Source: a virus. Taken from it: a DNA stretch of 64,000 nt. The notes under the pieces are model-generated. The model did no database searches and was not told the DNA's origin. It was given only the letters and a program-made list of their open reading frames with translations. Location of the stretch: IMG/VR virus record IMGVR_UViG_3300044953_000102, positions 50,944 to 114,943 of that record. One strand, 5' to 3'. Shown piece by piece: positions 9,285 through 16,666 of this stretch. The translations under genes and the position numbers were made by a program. Numbering within the stretch: position 1 is the stretch's first letter; each line of letters begins with the position of its first letter.

Positions 9285-9629
9285 ATGGCACAGGCAAAAA
9301 CTAAGAAAGTAAAAGTTACTGCCGGTGGTGAAAAACATGTAGTATATAAGAAGACTACAAAAAAAGGAGAAGGAAAGGTTGGTCATATTATGGTCAACCA
9401 TCCTACTAAAGATAAAGGACAGTGGGATACTATAGATTTAACTGCTAAAGCAAAAGCAAAAACAGTTAAACAAGGTGTGGCAGCAACTAGAAAATGGCAT
9501 AAAGAAAATCCTTATCCCAAACAAAAAATGAAGTTGGGTGGAAGTGCAAAGAGTTGTTGGCCTGGTTATGAAAAAAAAGGTACTAAAAAGATGTATGGTA
9601 AAACATATAACAACTGTGTAAAAAAATAG
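9285..9629 (+). CDS. Small basic protein 5 with C-terminal CWPGY...NCVKK module
   Basis: This 114-residue basic protein has an N-terminal half that looks like a small beta-rich domain (HIMVNHPTKDKGQWDTIDL). The C-terminus carries CWPGYEKKGTKKMYGKTYNN followed by C-V-K-K. I recall that type of ending (Cys-Trp-x-Gly-Tyr, Gly-Lys, Asn-Cys-Val) as a recurrent tail on marine phage structural proteins, and its two cysteines could form a disulphide or bind metal. A linker, KQKMKLGGSAK, repeats the KMxxGG style of the neighbouring proteins. The function is unknown; an internal virion protein is likely. Confidence 0.6.
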   Translation: MAQAKTKKVKVTAGGEKHVVYKKTTKKGEGKVGHIMVNHPTKDKGQWDTIDLTAKAKAKTVKQGVAATRKWHKENPYPKQKMKLGGSAKSCWPGYEKKGTKKMYGKTYNNCVKK

Positions 9630-9631
9630 TC

Positions 9632-9952
9632 ATGGCAAGTAGTAGAGCACAACAAGCAGCAATAGCTATCTCAATGAAGAAAGCTGGTAAGAAACCTAAG
9701 ATGAAATCAGGTGGTTCTACTCCTGCTTGGACAAGAAAAGAAGGAAAATCTCCTTCTGGAGGACTTAATGCTAAAGGTAGAGCTTCTTATAACAAGTCTA
9801 CTGGTGGTAATCTTAAAGCTCCTCAACCAGAAGGAGGTCCTAGAAAAAAATCATTTTGTGCTAGATCTGCAGGTCAAATGAAGATGTGGCCTAAAGCAGC
9901 TAAGGATCCAAATAGTAGATTACGATTAGCTAGAAAGAAATGGAAGTGTTAA
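9632..9952 (+). CDS. Small basic protein 6, DUF6321-like with SFCAR...DPNSR...KWKC tail
   Basis: This 106-residue protein contains TPAWTRKEGKSPSGGLNAKG, RASYNKSTGGNLKAP and then SFCARSAGQMK, DPNSRLRLARKKWKC. From memory this matches a domain common in marine and freshwater phages and algal viruses (DUF6321-type), with no known function. Two Cys residues near the C-terminus and a WTR/KW pattern are conserved features of the type. The last 18 residues resemble the separate 30-residue gene at 10198-10290, suggesting duplication of the tail module. Confidence 0.6.
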   Translation: MASSRAQQAAIAISMKKAGKKPKMKSGGSTPAWTRKEGKSPSGGLNAKGRASYNKSTGGNLKAPQPEGGPRKKSFCARSAGQMKMWPKAAKDPNSRLRLARKKWKC

Positions 9953-9982
9953 AAATATTATTAATTAAAAAATAAATGTATA

Positions 9983-10198
9983 ATGAAAAAGTTAGTAAAA
10001 AAACAAGTGGGTGGTCCAGTAAGACCTAAAAATGTACAAAGAACAAGCGGTTCACAACCTTTAACAGAATATAGTCCAAAGATTAATAGAGGAGGTGGAA
10101 ATCTTATACCTGTTGGAGCAACTAAACATCCTAAAACAGGAAAACCTTTAAAACCTTCTATGAAGAAAGGTGGAATTGTAAAAGGTAAGAAAAAATAA
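9983..10198 (+). CDS. Small basic protein 7, unknown
   Basis: This 71-residue Lys/Gly/Pro-rich protein is without predicted secondary structure over most of its length. It starts MKKLVKKQVGGPVRPKN and ends with KPSMKKGGIVKGKKK, the same KKGG style as its neighbours. A 30-base A/T-rich spacer precedes it, longer than other gaps in the cluster. Its stop overlaps the next ATG (TAATG). No family was recognised. Confidence 0.55.
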   Translation: MKKLVKKQVGGPVRPKNVQRTSGSQPLTEYSPKINRGGGNLIPVGATKHPKTGKPLKPSMKKGGIVKGKKK

Positions 10199-10290
10199 TG
10201 AAAGGTATGAAAGCTAAACTTACATCTGCTAAGACAGCTAATGATCCTAACTCTAGGATCAATAAGTCTTTAAGAAAGTGGAATTGTTAA
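10198..10290 (+). CDS. 30-residue DPNSR/KWNC peptide
   Basis: This very small gene encodes 30 residues, MKGMKAKLTSAKTANDPNSR followed by INKSLRKWNC. The start codon overlaps the stop of the previous gene (TAATG), as elsewhere in the cluster, and the gap to the next gene is 17 bases. The peptide matches the tail of the protein at 9632-9952 (DPNSR, then KW and a terminal Cys), so it looks like a free-standing copy of that module. Coding is supported by this similarity and by the overlap. The function is unknown; a basic peptide with one terminal Cys could bind nucleic acid or another capsid component. Confidence 0.6.
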   Translation: MKGMKAKLTSAKTANDPNSRINKSLRKWNC

Positions 10291-10307
10291 ACTAAAAATT
10301 ATAAGAA

Positions 10308-10973
10308 ATGAAAATGTGTGCTAAATGTGGTGGATCTATGAAAAAAGGTGGTGCTACAAAAAAGATGGCTAAAGGTGGTGTGCAAAAAATTGTTGGTATG
10401 CCTGGATATAATGCAACTCTTTACCCTACATCTTTTAAGAAAGGTGGTGTTAAGAAAATGCAGAGTGGTGGAGAAAAACCTGATAAAAGTGTTTTAAAAA
10501 ATATACTAGGTTTAATTGGTGGAGGATCTGGTATTTTAGCTGGCACAATATTAGGAAATAGAGAAAAGGATTCTGAAAAAGCTAATGAAAGAGATAATAA
10601 AAGAATCCAAAGAAAAAGTGATAGAAGGGAAAAGAAAGGTTACAAACCAATCTCTAGACCATCATTCAAAAATGGTGGTTCTACTTCTTTTGGTATGCTT
10701 TCAGTAAAAGCTGGTGTAGATAAAAATCCTAAACCAACTGCTGCTGATAGAATTGCTGGAGCTAAGATGAAAAAGAAAATGGGTGGTTCAGCAAAACCTT
10801 CTGCTGATCTTAGTGCAAAAACTAAATCTAACATTGCTAAAAAAGCTAGTGCTGGAAAAGACATTGGTAAGAAAGGTAAAGGTTTTGCAAAAGTAGCTGC
10901 TGCTGCAGGTGGTGGTGAAAAAGGTAAAAGAATTGCTGCAGCTGCAATGTGGAAAAATATTAAAAGAGGATAA
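10308..10973 (+). CDS. Basic protein 8 with CxxC start and hydrophobic segment
   Basis: This 221-residue protein is the last of the basic cluster. It opens with a CAKCGG pair and KKGG/AKGG repeats. A Gly-rich hydrophobic stretch lies at about residues 62-84 (ILGLIGGGSGILAGTILG), then a charged Arg/Lys-rich helix. The C-terminal 60 residues (KASAGKDIGKKGKGFAKVAA and a following AAAAMWKN) form an Ala/Lys-rich helical module seen, from memory, in other environmental phage proteins. The hydrophobic stretch could interact with membrane during ejection, but its length is marginal. It ends in TAATG overlap with the ring-like protein gene. Confidence 0.55.
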   Translation: MKMCAKCGGSMKKGGATKKMAKGGVQKIVGMPGYNATLYPTSFKKGGVKKMQSGGEKPDKSVLKNILGLIGGGSGILAGTILGNREKDSEKANERDNKRIQRKSDRREKKGYKPISRPSFKNGGSTSFGMLSVKAGVDKNPKPTAADRIAGAKMKKKMGGSAKPSADLSAKTKSNIAKKASAGKDIGKKGKGFAKVAAAAGGGEKGKRIAAAAMWKNIKRG

Positions 10974-11671
10974 TGTTAAATAGTACTATTACCATAAAGA
11001 TTAAACAAAGACTCAATAAACTTGACAGTCAAGATTATGATAACATAACCTGCTGGCAAGTTGTTGAGGCTTTTAATAAAGCTCAGGTGGAATGGTCTAG
11101 GAGACAGCTACATGGTATTAATGTAGTTAAGGAAGGTGATGAACAATCTACTCGTAGAAAGGATGACCTTCAAAAACTTTTAATTAAAACACCTTTGACT
11201 TCAGTAAAGAAAGATCTTTATTATGAAGGAGATGTTCCTGTAAACTATTTACAATGGAAACGTGTAGACATCTATGCAAAAAAAGAGTGTTGTGATAAAA
11301 GAAGAATGACTGTATATCTTGCAGAAGAAGGGAATCTTAATCAACTTCTGAGAGATAAATCAAAACAACCAAGTTTTGAATGGGCAGAAACATTTGCAAC
11401 TTTAATCAACGACACAGTACATCTTTACACAAACAATGAATTTGAAGTAGAGGAAGCATACCTAACCTACTACAGACAACCGGTAAAAATACAAATTGAT
11501 GGATGTTCAGATCCATACACCGGGATTACTTCCACTACAAATGTAGATTGTGAATTTAAAGATGACATAATAGAATTAATAATTGATGAGGCAGTAAGTA
11601 TTCTAGCTGGAGACATAGAGTCTGGAAACCAATTCTCTAGAACACAAGAATCTGCTGAACGTAGTAACTAA
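10973..11671 (+). CDS. Ring/head-tail adaptor-like structural protein
   Basis: This 232-residue protein has an alpha-helical N-terminus (a motif like ITCWQVVEAFNKAQVEWSRR), a middle beta region and a C-terminal pattern. In that pattern a strand (EEAYLTYYRQPVKIQIDG) is followed, after a Cys-containing loop, by a helix (DDIIELIIDEAVSILAGD). The same strand-then-helix architecture recurs in the proteins at 20397 and 21059 and resembles gp11-like tail adaptor/ring proteins of podoviruses. In crAss-like phages several such ring proteins stack between portal and tail. This gene is separated from the other two by about 9 kb of ferritin and fibre genes. Ring protein is an inference from pattern and context. 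Confidence 0.55.
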   Translation: MLNSTITIKIKQRLNKLDSQDYDNITCWQVVEAFNKAQVEWSRRQLHGINVVKEGDEQSTRRKDDLQKLLIKTPLTSVKKDLYYEGDVPVNYLQWKRVDIYAKKECCDKRRMTVYLAEEGNLNQLLRDKSKQPSFEWAETFATLINDTVHLYTNNEFEVEEAYLTYYRQPVKIQIDGCSDPYTGITSTTNVDCEFKDDIIELIIDEAVSILAGDIESGNQFSRTQESAERSN

Positions 11672-11677
11672 TAAATA

Positions 11678-12295
11678 ATGGAATCAAAACCAAGAACTTT
11701 AAAAAGACCAGAAATTGTAAAAGTGCCTCAATCAACTGGCATACCAAATATTGATAAACCAAGTACAGGAACATCAAAAGATACTCCTGAATTTAAAACC
11801 ATGAACCCTCTAATTACAGAGTCATGTGTAGAATATCTTAATTATAGAATTCAACAAGAAGAATATTCTTCTAGAATCTACATGGCAATGACGATGTGGT
11901 TGGATGAAAAAGGATTTAAAGGAGCTGCTGGTCTTTGGAGAAAATATTCAGATGAAGAACTTACTCATGCTGACATAGCACGTAAGTATCTTTTATCTTT
12001 TGGTGTACAACCATTAACTCCAAGATTAGACCAACCTCAACAAGATTTTCCAGGAAGTCTTCCTGAGATTATTCAGTTATCTTATGAGCATGAGATAGAA
12101 GTATCTACTCAAATTAAAAAGATGGCTGATCATGCACTTGGCATGAAAGATCATATGTTATATGAATTATGTCTTGGTTATCTTAAAGAACAAGTTGAAG
12201 AGCATGATAAAATGCAAACATGGGTTGACAAATTAAAAACATTTGGTACAGATCCATTAGCTCTTAGATTACTTGATAATGATATGGCCGGATAA
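11678..12295 (+). CDS. Ferritin with intact ferroxidase centre
   Basis: Ferritins oxidise Fe(II) with O2 or peroxide and store Fe(III) in a 24-subunit shell. After a 41-residue Pro/Lys/Thr-rich extension not found in usual ferritins, residues 42-190 align with E. coli FtnA. The ferroxidase ligands are all present: Glu62 (QQEEYSS), Glu94 and His97 (EELTHA), Glu139 (YEHE) and Gln172 with Glu174/Glu175 (KEQVEEHD). The length of the core is normal and the four-helix bundle pattern is complete. The gene lies between a ring-like protein and a highly expressed structural gene, so a virion-associated or late-expressed role is possible. It may be host-derived; the N-terminal extension could be a virion-targeting or scaffold-binding tail. 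Confidence 0.9.
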   Translation: MESKPRTLKRPEIVKVPQSTGIPNIDKPSTGTSKDTPEFKTMNPLITESCVEYLNYRIQQEEYSSRIYMAMTMWLDEKGFKGAAGLWRKYSDEELTHADIARKYLLSFGVQPLTPRLDQPQQDFPGSLPEIIQLSYEHEIEVSTQIKKMADHALGMKDHMLYELCLGYLKEQVEEHDKMQTWVDKLKTFGTDPLALRLLDNDMAG

Positions 12296-12326
12296 TTTTT
12301 ATAATAATTTGGATAATTAAAAACTT

Positions 12327-12355
12327 TTGACTATATTATAGTATATATTTATTAA
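12327..12355 (+). promoter_or_regulatory. Candidate promoter with TAGTATAT element
   Basis: The 75-base gap after ferritin contains TTGACT (12327-12332), a TATTAA 17 bases later (12350-12355), and TAGTATATATTTA (12339-12351). The TAGTATATT-type string also occurs upstream of the genes at 19819 and 34537. It is probably a late phage promoter driving the abundant protein that starts at 12371. It is weakly supported because the whole region is AT-rich. Confidence 0.35.
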
Positions 12356-12370
12356 CTAAAACAAAAAACA

Positions 12371-13720
12371 ATGGCTTATTTTGATCATGCGTACAGAAAA
12401 GTCCTTTTGGCAACAAATGGAGTTTCTAACCTAACAGGTGTACAATTAGGTACTCCTACTGCACCTGGTGCAACAACTACTTACCAGCTTGCTCCTGGTA
12501 CAATTACATTTATCAACCCTGAAACATTTATTGTTGATGATGCTCCTGCATCTTGTTGTGATGTAATTCTTGCTGCTGGTTCAATCTATCCTAAAGATAA
12601 GATTGGTCCTTTCCACGGAGGTTATCAAGAGTCTAACAAAACTAAGACTATCAAACCTCAGTATGTAAGCAAGTATTGGTATGTTAATGCTAATGCACCT
12701 TCTAACTATATTATCCATGTTGGATATACTCCATGGACAGATGCAAATCCACCTTCAAGCAGCAACCCTGGTGAAACAGGAGGTACTTGTTGTAAAGAGT
12801 TCTTATGTGGTGAGACTTATTATCTACGTTTAGATGTTAAAGGTTCTCCTGCAATGAGATACTTAAATCACAATGCATATGAGACTCTTGAGGCTTATAC
12901 AGGATGTTGTGATCCTGCTGCAATTGCACCTACTCCAGTTGATCCACGTAAAGTATATCTTGCTTGGGCTAATCAACTTTTAGAGTCTCCAATTGTAAAT
13001 CCTTTTGCATATCCAGTAGTTACTTTCTCAAATGATGGTGGAGCAACTTGGACATACTACTATCCAAATAATGTTAATACTGCTACATTACCTGTAATCC
13101 CAGGTGTAACATATGCAAATTATGAGGATTGGACTGAGCAAGTTTATGCAAACACAATGTGTGCTGGTTTAGCTTTAACTGGTGCTTATGTTGATACTAA
13201 GTTTGGTAACTGTACATTCCAAGTTTCTGACTTCTATGAATTAGAGCCAGTAAGACTTTATGCTTCTGAAGTAGATTACACAGGTTCACCTTGTGAGTTT
13301 AACTCACTTTGTGTTGGTGTAGAATGTTATGGATTACAAGCAAATGGTACTGGAGAAACTGTAGCAAGAGATTACATCTTGTCAGAATCTTACAGACAAA
13401 GCTACTTTGCAACTGACTTCCGTATCAGAGAGATTACTCAAGGAGATGCAATTGTTGGATGTAATGGATTTATTGATAGAAACTCTCTATATGATAGAAT
13501 CTACTTACTACACAATGTACCTCGTTTCTACAATCCTACTGGAACATTTGACAATGATCAATATTTAGTAGAAGTTATTGTAGATCAAGGAGACATTTTA
13601 AATCCAAATGGTGTTTGGAATGCAATCTCTGATTGGTTAACAAACTGTTCAAGTTGTAATGCTGAACCTAATGTAACAGGTACCAACTGTCCTACTCCAG
13701 TGGTTCCATTACCAGCATAA
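12371..13720 (+). CDS. Cysteine-rich structural protein, probably abundant
   Basis: This 449-residue beta-rich protein has about 20 cysteines, including Cys-Cys pairs (PASCCDV, GGTCCKEFLCG, TGCCDPA), and many Tyr, Asn and Thr residues. Codon use resembles that of the major capsid protein (CGT, TTC, AAC). It has its own candidate promoter and a strong terminator, so it is probably made in large amounts. It opens a run of cysteine-rich surface genes that lead into the fibres. No enzymatic motif or signal peptide was seen. It may be a head decoration or collar protein; I did not recognise the family. Confidence 0.55.
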   Translation: MAYFDHAYRKVLLATNGVSNLTGVQLGTPTAPGATTTYQLAPGTITFINPETFIVDDAPASCCDVILAAGSIYPKDKIGPFHGGYQESNKTKTIKPQYVSKYWYVNANAPSNYIIHVGYTPWTDANPPSSSNPGETGGTCCKEFLCGETYYLRLDVKGSPAMRYLNHNAYETLEAYTGCCDPAAIAPTPVDPRKVYLAWANQLLESPIVNPFAYPVVTFSNDGGATWTYYYPNNVNTATLPVIPGVTYANYEDWTEQVYANTMCAGLALTGAYVDTKFGNCTFQVSDFYELEPVRLYASEVDYTGSPCEFNSLCVGVECYGLQANGTGETVARDYILSESYRQSYFATDFRIREITQGDAIVGCNGFIDRNSLYDRIYLLHNVPRFYNPTGTFDNDQYLVEVIVDQGDILNPNGVWNAISDWLTNCSSCNAEPNVTGTNCPTPVVPLPA

Positions 13721-13743
13721 TAGAACATAGTAATAACTCATAA

Positions 13744-13777
13744 GGAGAGTGAGAGTCTATCTCTCCTCTCCTTTTTT
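13744..13777 (+). terminator. Intrinsic terminator after the abundant Cys-rich gene
   Basis: A long stem pairs GGAGAGTGAGAG (13744-13755) with CTCTCCTCTCC (13761-13771), with a small bulge and a five-base loop, followed by TTTTTT (13772-13777). The next start codon is only 12 bases beyond. The embedded AAGGAG is part of the stem, not a Shine-Dalgarno site. Confidence 0.85.
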
Positions 13778-13788
13778 ATTATAAAAAA

Positions 13789-14331
13789 ATGGCAAATCAT
13801 GTATTAAGTTTGGAGATACCTACTGTATCAAATCCATGTGTGTTCAAAATCTTTGACACAAGTGTATACTCACCACTGGTTGGAATATTTAATCCAAGAC
13901 TTTATGTAGTTGTTCCTGGATTTAAAAATACTGCTGAGTTATCTTTTGTACCAGAATCTAGTCCTACACTTACTGCTTGTGACTTTGGTTTACAAACTGA
14001 AGGATGTGGTAGTACATATGCTAATCTTCCAGATGGTATATATGGTATTAAATATTCTGTAGATCCTGAGTGTAAAGTTTACGTAGAATACAATCATTTA
14101 AGAATTACATGTGCATTGAATAGATATGAAAAAATACTGTGCACATTGAGTATTTCAGATTGTGATCCTCCAGTAAAAATAAAACAAAAGCTACGAGATC
14201 TTCATTTAATTAAAATGTATTTGGAAGCAGCTAAGGCAAAAGTTGAAACGTGTCATGAAAATCAAGAAAGTATGACATTGTTTAACTATGCAGTTAAGCT
14301 TCTAAATAAATTTGAATGTAAAAATTGTTAA
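13789..14331 (+). CDS. Conserved structural protein of Bacteroidota phages
   Basis: This 180-residue protein has two parts. An N-terminal beta domain carries LSLEIPTVSNPCVFKIFDTS and later LPDGIYGIKYSV...VEYNHLR. A C-terminal helical hairpin carries KLRDLHLIKMYLEAAKAKVE, then a CHEN motif and LFNYAVKLLNKF. I recall this same arrangement (IPD/IFDTS, LPDGIY, EYNHLR, AAKAKVE) in proteins of several Bacteroidota phages next to Cys-rich and fibre genes, without known function. It ends KFECKNC. A role in fibre attachment or in the head surface complex fits the neighbours. Confidence 0.6.
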   Translation: MANHVLSLEIPTVSNPCVFKIFDTSVYSPLVGIFNPRLYVVVPGFKNTAELSFVPESSPTLTACDFGLQTEGCGSTYANLPDGIYGIKYSVDPECKVYVEYNHLRITCALNRYEKILCTLSISDCDPPVKIKQKLRDLHLIKMYLEAAKAKVETCHENQESMTLFNYAVKLLNKFECKNC

Positions 14332-14336
14332 ACTCT

Positions 14337-14349
14337 AAAAACCAACAAA
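14337..14349 (+). promoter_or_regulatory. A-rich leader AAAACCAACAAAA
   Basis: This is the third genomic site of the ACCAACA-type leader, immediately before the zinc-ribbon peptide start. The previous gene ends only six bases upstream, so it serves translation rather than transcription. The role is inferred. Confidence 0.35.
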
Positions 14350-14493
14350 ATGAGTGCATGTCCAAATTGCGGAAAAAAACTGTCTTGTGGATGTCAAAAG
14401 AAAAAAGCATCTAATGGACAAACTGTATGTAATGACTGTAAAGTACAGTATGAGCAGCAGTTACAACAACAAATGAAAAAATTTACTAAATAA
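14350..14493 (+). CDS. 47-residue zinc-ribbon peptide
   Basis: This small gene encodes 47 residues with CPNCGKKLSCGCQKK and a later CNDC, that is C-x2-C, C-x-C and C-x2-C. This is enough for one or two zinc sites. The C-terminal third is a Gln-rich basic helix. An A-rich leader directly precedes it and its stop overlaps the next ATG (TAATG). Similar tiny CPNCGKKLSCGCQ proteins occur, from memory, next to fibre genes in other Bacteroidota phages. It could be a folding helper for the cysteine-rich proteins around it or a small nucleic-acid binder; neither is shown. Confidence 0.7.
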   Translation: MSACPNCGKKLSCGCQKKKASNGQTVCNDCKVQYEQQLQQQMKKFTK

Positions 14494-16640
14494 TGTGTAC
14501 AATTGTTCCAGGTTCCCTTACCGTAAGAGTCTCAGAATGTGACCCAGATACAGGATTATATTCAATATCAGGAGAAGTTGATGTTATCAACCCTCCTGGA
14601 CAAATGAATTCTGGAACAACAGGTTATGCAGTATTTGGTACTACATGTAGTGGAGGGGGATCAAGTCCAGAAGTTGTTTCTGGATTGTTTCCAGATCTTC
14701 CAGTTGTAACAGTAAGTTATACAATTATTAATTTAATTGCTAATGGTGTTAATGGTTGTATACTTTCTGTAGAATTTTATGATAATACTTTTCCAACAAA
14801 TAATTTAGATCCTGTAGTTGTTTGTTCTGCTGAATTAGAATTTAATGCACCAGAGCCATGTTTTACAGAGTTTCTTTATTATGAGTTTACAAACTGTTGT
14901 AATCCAGATGAAGTAATATCATTTAATCCAGGACAAGATCCTTTTGTTACAATTACTCCAGGAACATATTTATATTCTGGTCCAGCATATCAAGGTTTAT
15001 TACCTAATACATGCTATACTATATCAGAGGCATTTACAATAGATCCTGCATTTTTTACTAATCTCCCAAATGTACCATTAAACATTCCAGCAAATTACAC
15101 AGAAGCTGTTGATTGTAATGATACACTTGTTTGTCCAGGATGTGATGTAAAATGTTATAGACTTTTTTCTTGTGCAGGTACAGCATTACCTTTTAATACA
15201 CATACAAATCTTTCTGCATACTTAGGTCAGTTTATAGAAATAAGTTTGGTTGGTCAAACTTCAATTGGTTGTTTTTATGTACAAGAAGTTGATCCTTTTA
15301 CTTGTTCTGATGCTGTTGAGATAGAAGTTCTTGGTACAGGTTGTAATTGTGAATGCTTATGCTATACAATATTAGGAACTGTTAAAAAATTACAATACTT
15401 ATCTTGTGATAATCAAATAATAAAAGATCCTACTGTAAGTCAATTTTGTTCAAGAATATATCCTATAGTTTCTGGCACACCTGGTGAATATCAAATAAAT
15501 CAAGGTTTACCGTGTGTAGATGGTGAATGTCCTGAAGTTTGTTATTTACTAACTAATTGTCAAACCGGTGCTACAATTACTACACAAAATAATCTGTCTC
15601 AGTATTATTTAAGTAATCAGGTAGTTGTAATAGTTGGAGAAGAAGGATGTTGGGAAATTGAAATTGCTGAAGCTTGTGATTGTCCACAAGAAGTTATAGT
15701 TGCACAATTCTATGATGATTGTCCATCATGTATTCCACCGATTGCATATAAGTTAATAAACTGTACAACACAACAAGTACAATTTTATACAACTACAGAT
15801 TTATCTGCCTATGTAGGCAAAAGTGTAGAAATAGATTGTGGTTGTTATTTTGTAGAGCAAATAAATATTATACCCCCAACAGATACACCTATTGTAGTTG
15901 AATTTGTTTTTGATGATTGTATTGCTTGTAAAAAAGTTTATTACAGATTACAAGATTGTTTTGATCAAACTAATGTAATTTATACAACAACTGATTTAAG
16001 TTTATACCTTAATGAAGTAATTAAAATAAAAGGTTGCGATAACTGTTGGCAAGTAACAGAAACAAGAACTTTTACCACATTAGAAAATGTAGAGGTAGTA
16101 CAGGATTTTCTAACCTGTGAAGATTGTTATGTAGATGCTCCATGTATCTGTACTAAGATAACTAATCTTACTCTTACAACACAAACTATTAGTTATATAG
16201 ACTGTGAAAATAATGAAGTAGATCTAACACTGTTAGTAAATGAAACATCAGATAAGATATGTGCTAAAAGATGGATTCTTCCAGATCTACCTGCTGGTCA
16301 ATTCCTTTACCAAGAAACATTTGGAGAATGTCAACAAGGAGTGTGTCCACAGCCAGTATTTAAAAATAATAGAACAGTACGTCCAGGATATAATACACCA
16401 ATTTGTACACCGGCAAAATATGATGAAATAACTTGCAAGTTTGCAGACATCTTATATAAGATTGCTCTTGAGAAAAGATATGGTATTACAAATTGTTGTC
16501 CTGAAGATGATGACAAGTGGTTGATTAAAAAAGAACTTATAGATCTTCAAGCTTTAAAAGATCCAAATTATGATTGTAAAGAATGTACGTGTGGTTGCAA
16601 TCCAGTAAATGCATGCTCTACTTGCAATTGTAAAAATTAA
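14493..16640 (+). CDS. Cysteine-rich tandem-repeat virion protein
   Basis: This 715-residue protein has more than 60 cysteines. Residues about 221-545 hold four modules of 60-70 residues that start Y-x-L-x-x-C (CYRLFSC, CYLLTNC, AYKLINC, YYRLQDC). They continue with T-x-x-L-S-x-Y-L/V and end with D-C-x-x-C. A second module type beginning CYTILG or CTKITN occurs twice (about residues 290 and 553). The C-terminus has a helical segment (DEITCKFADILYKIALEKRY) and a Cys-rich tail. The modules are beta-rich and probably disulphide-bonded or metal-bound outside the cell. Being next to the fibres suggests a head or tail spike/fibre base. The exact role is unknown. Confidence 0.6.
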   Translation: MCTIVPGSLTVRVSECDPDTGLYSISGEVDVINPPGQMNSGTTGYAVFGTTCSGGGSSPEVVSGLFPDLPVVTVSYTIINLIANGVNGCILSVEFYDNTFPTNNLDPVVVCSAELEFNAPEPCFTEFLYYEFTNCCNPDEVISFNPGQDPFVTITPGTYLYSGPAYQGLLPNTCYTISEAFTIDPAFFTNLPNVPLNIPANYTEAVDCNDTLVCPGCDVKCYRLFSCAGTALPFNTHTNLSAYLGQFIEISLVGQTSIGCFYVQEVDPFTCSDAVEIEVLGTGCNCECLCYTILGTVKKLQYLSCDNQIIKDPTVSQFCSRIYPIVSGTPGEYQINQGLPCVDGECPEVCYLLTNCQTGATITTQNNLSQYYLSNQVVVIVGEEGCWEIEIAEACDCPQEVIVAQFYDDCPSCIPPIAYKLINCTTQQVQFYTTTDLSAYVGKSVEIDCGCYFVEQINIIPPTDTPIVVEFVFDDCIACKKVYYRLQDCFDQTNVIYTTTDLSLYLNEVIKIKGCDNCWQVTETRTFTTLENVEVVQDFLTCEDCYVDAPCICTKITNLTLTTQTISYIDCENNEVDLTLLVNETSDKICAKRWILPDLPAGQFLYQETFGECQQGVCPQPVFKNNRTVRPGYNTPICTPAKYDEITCKFADILYKIALEKRYGITNCCPEDDDKWLIKKELIDLQALKDPNYDCKECTCGCNPVNACSTCNCKN
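15153..16127 (+). repeat. Four Y-x-L-x-x-C protein repeat modules
   Basis: Modules begin at 15153, 15540, 15744 and 15939. Each encodes Y-x-L-x-x-C, a T-x-x-L-S-x-Y motif about 20 residues later, and a closing C-x-x-C. The first is separated from the second by an inserted CYTILG module starting at 15360, which has a relative at 16149. Identity is at the protein level; DNA copies have diverged. Confidence 0.7.
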
Positions 16641-16658
16641 TTTGTATATTATAAATAG
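16641..16658 (+). promoter_or_regulatory. Candidate GTATATT promoter element
   Basis: TTTGTATATTATAAATAG lies in the 26-base gap before the fibre gene at 16667. It resembles the TAGTATATT strings found upstream of 12371, 19819 and 34537. This is a weak call in AT-rich DNA. Confidence 0.25.
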
Positions 16659-16666
16659 AACAAAAT

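Noticed and set aside
13740-13760. AAGGAG as a Shine-Dalgarno site before 13789
   Set aside because: It forms the left arm of a terminator stem, is 40 bases from the start, and no other gene here uses such a site.
16240-16431. Nested + strand frame inside the Cys-rich repeat protein
   Set aside because: It is out of frame within a well-supported gene and has no leader or recognisable product.
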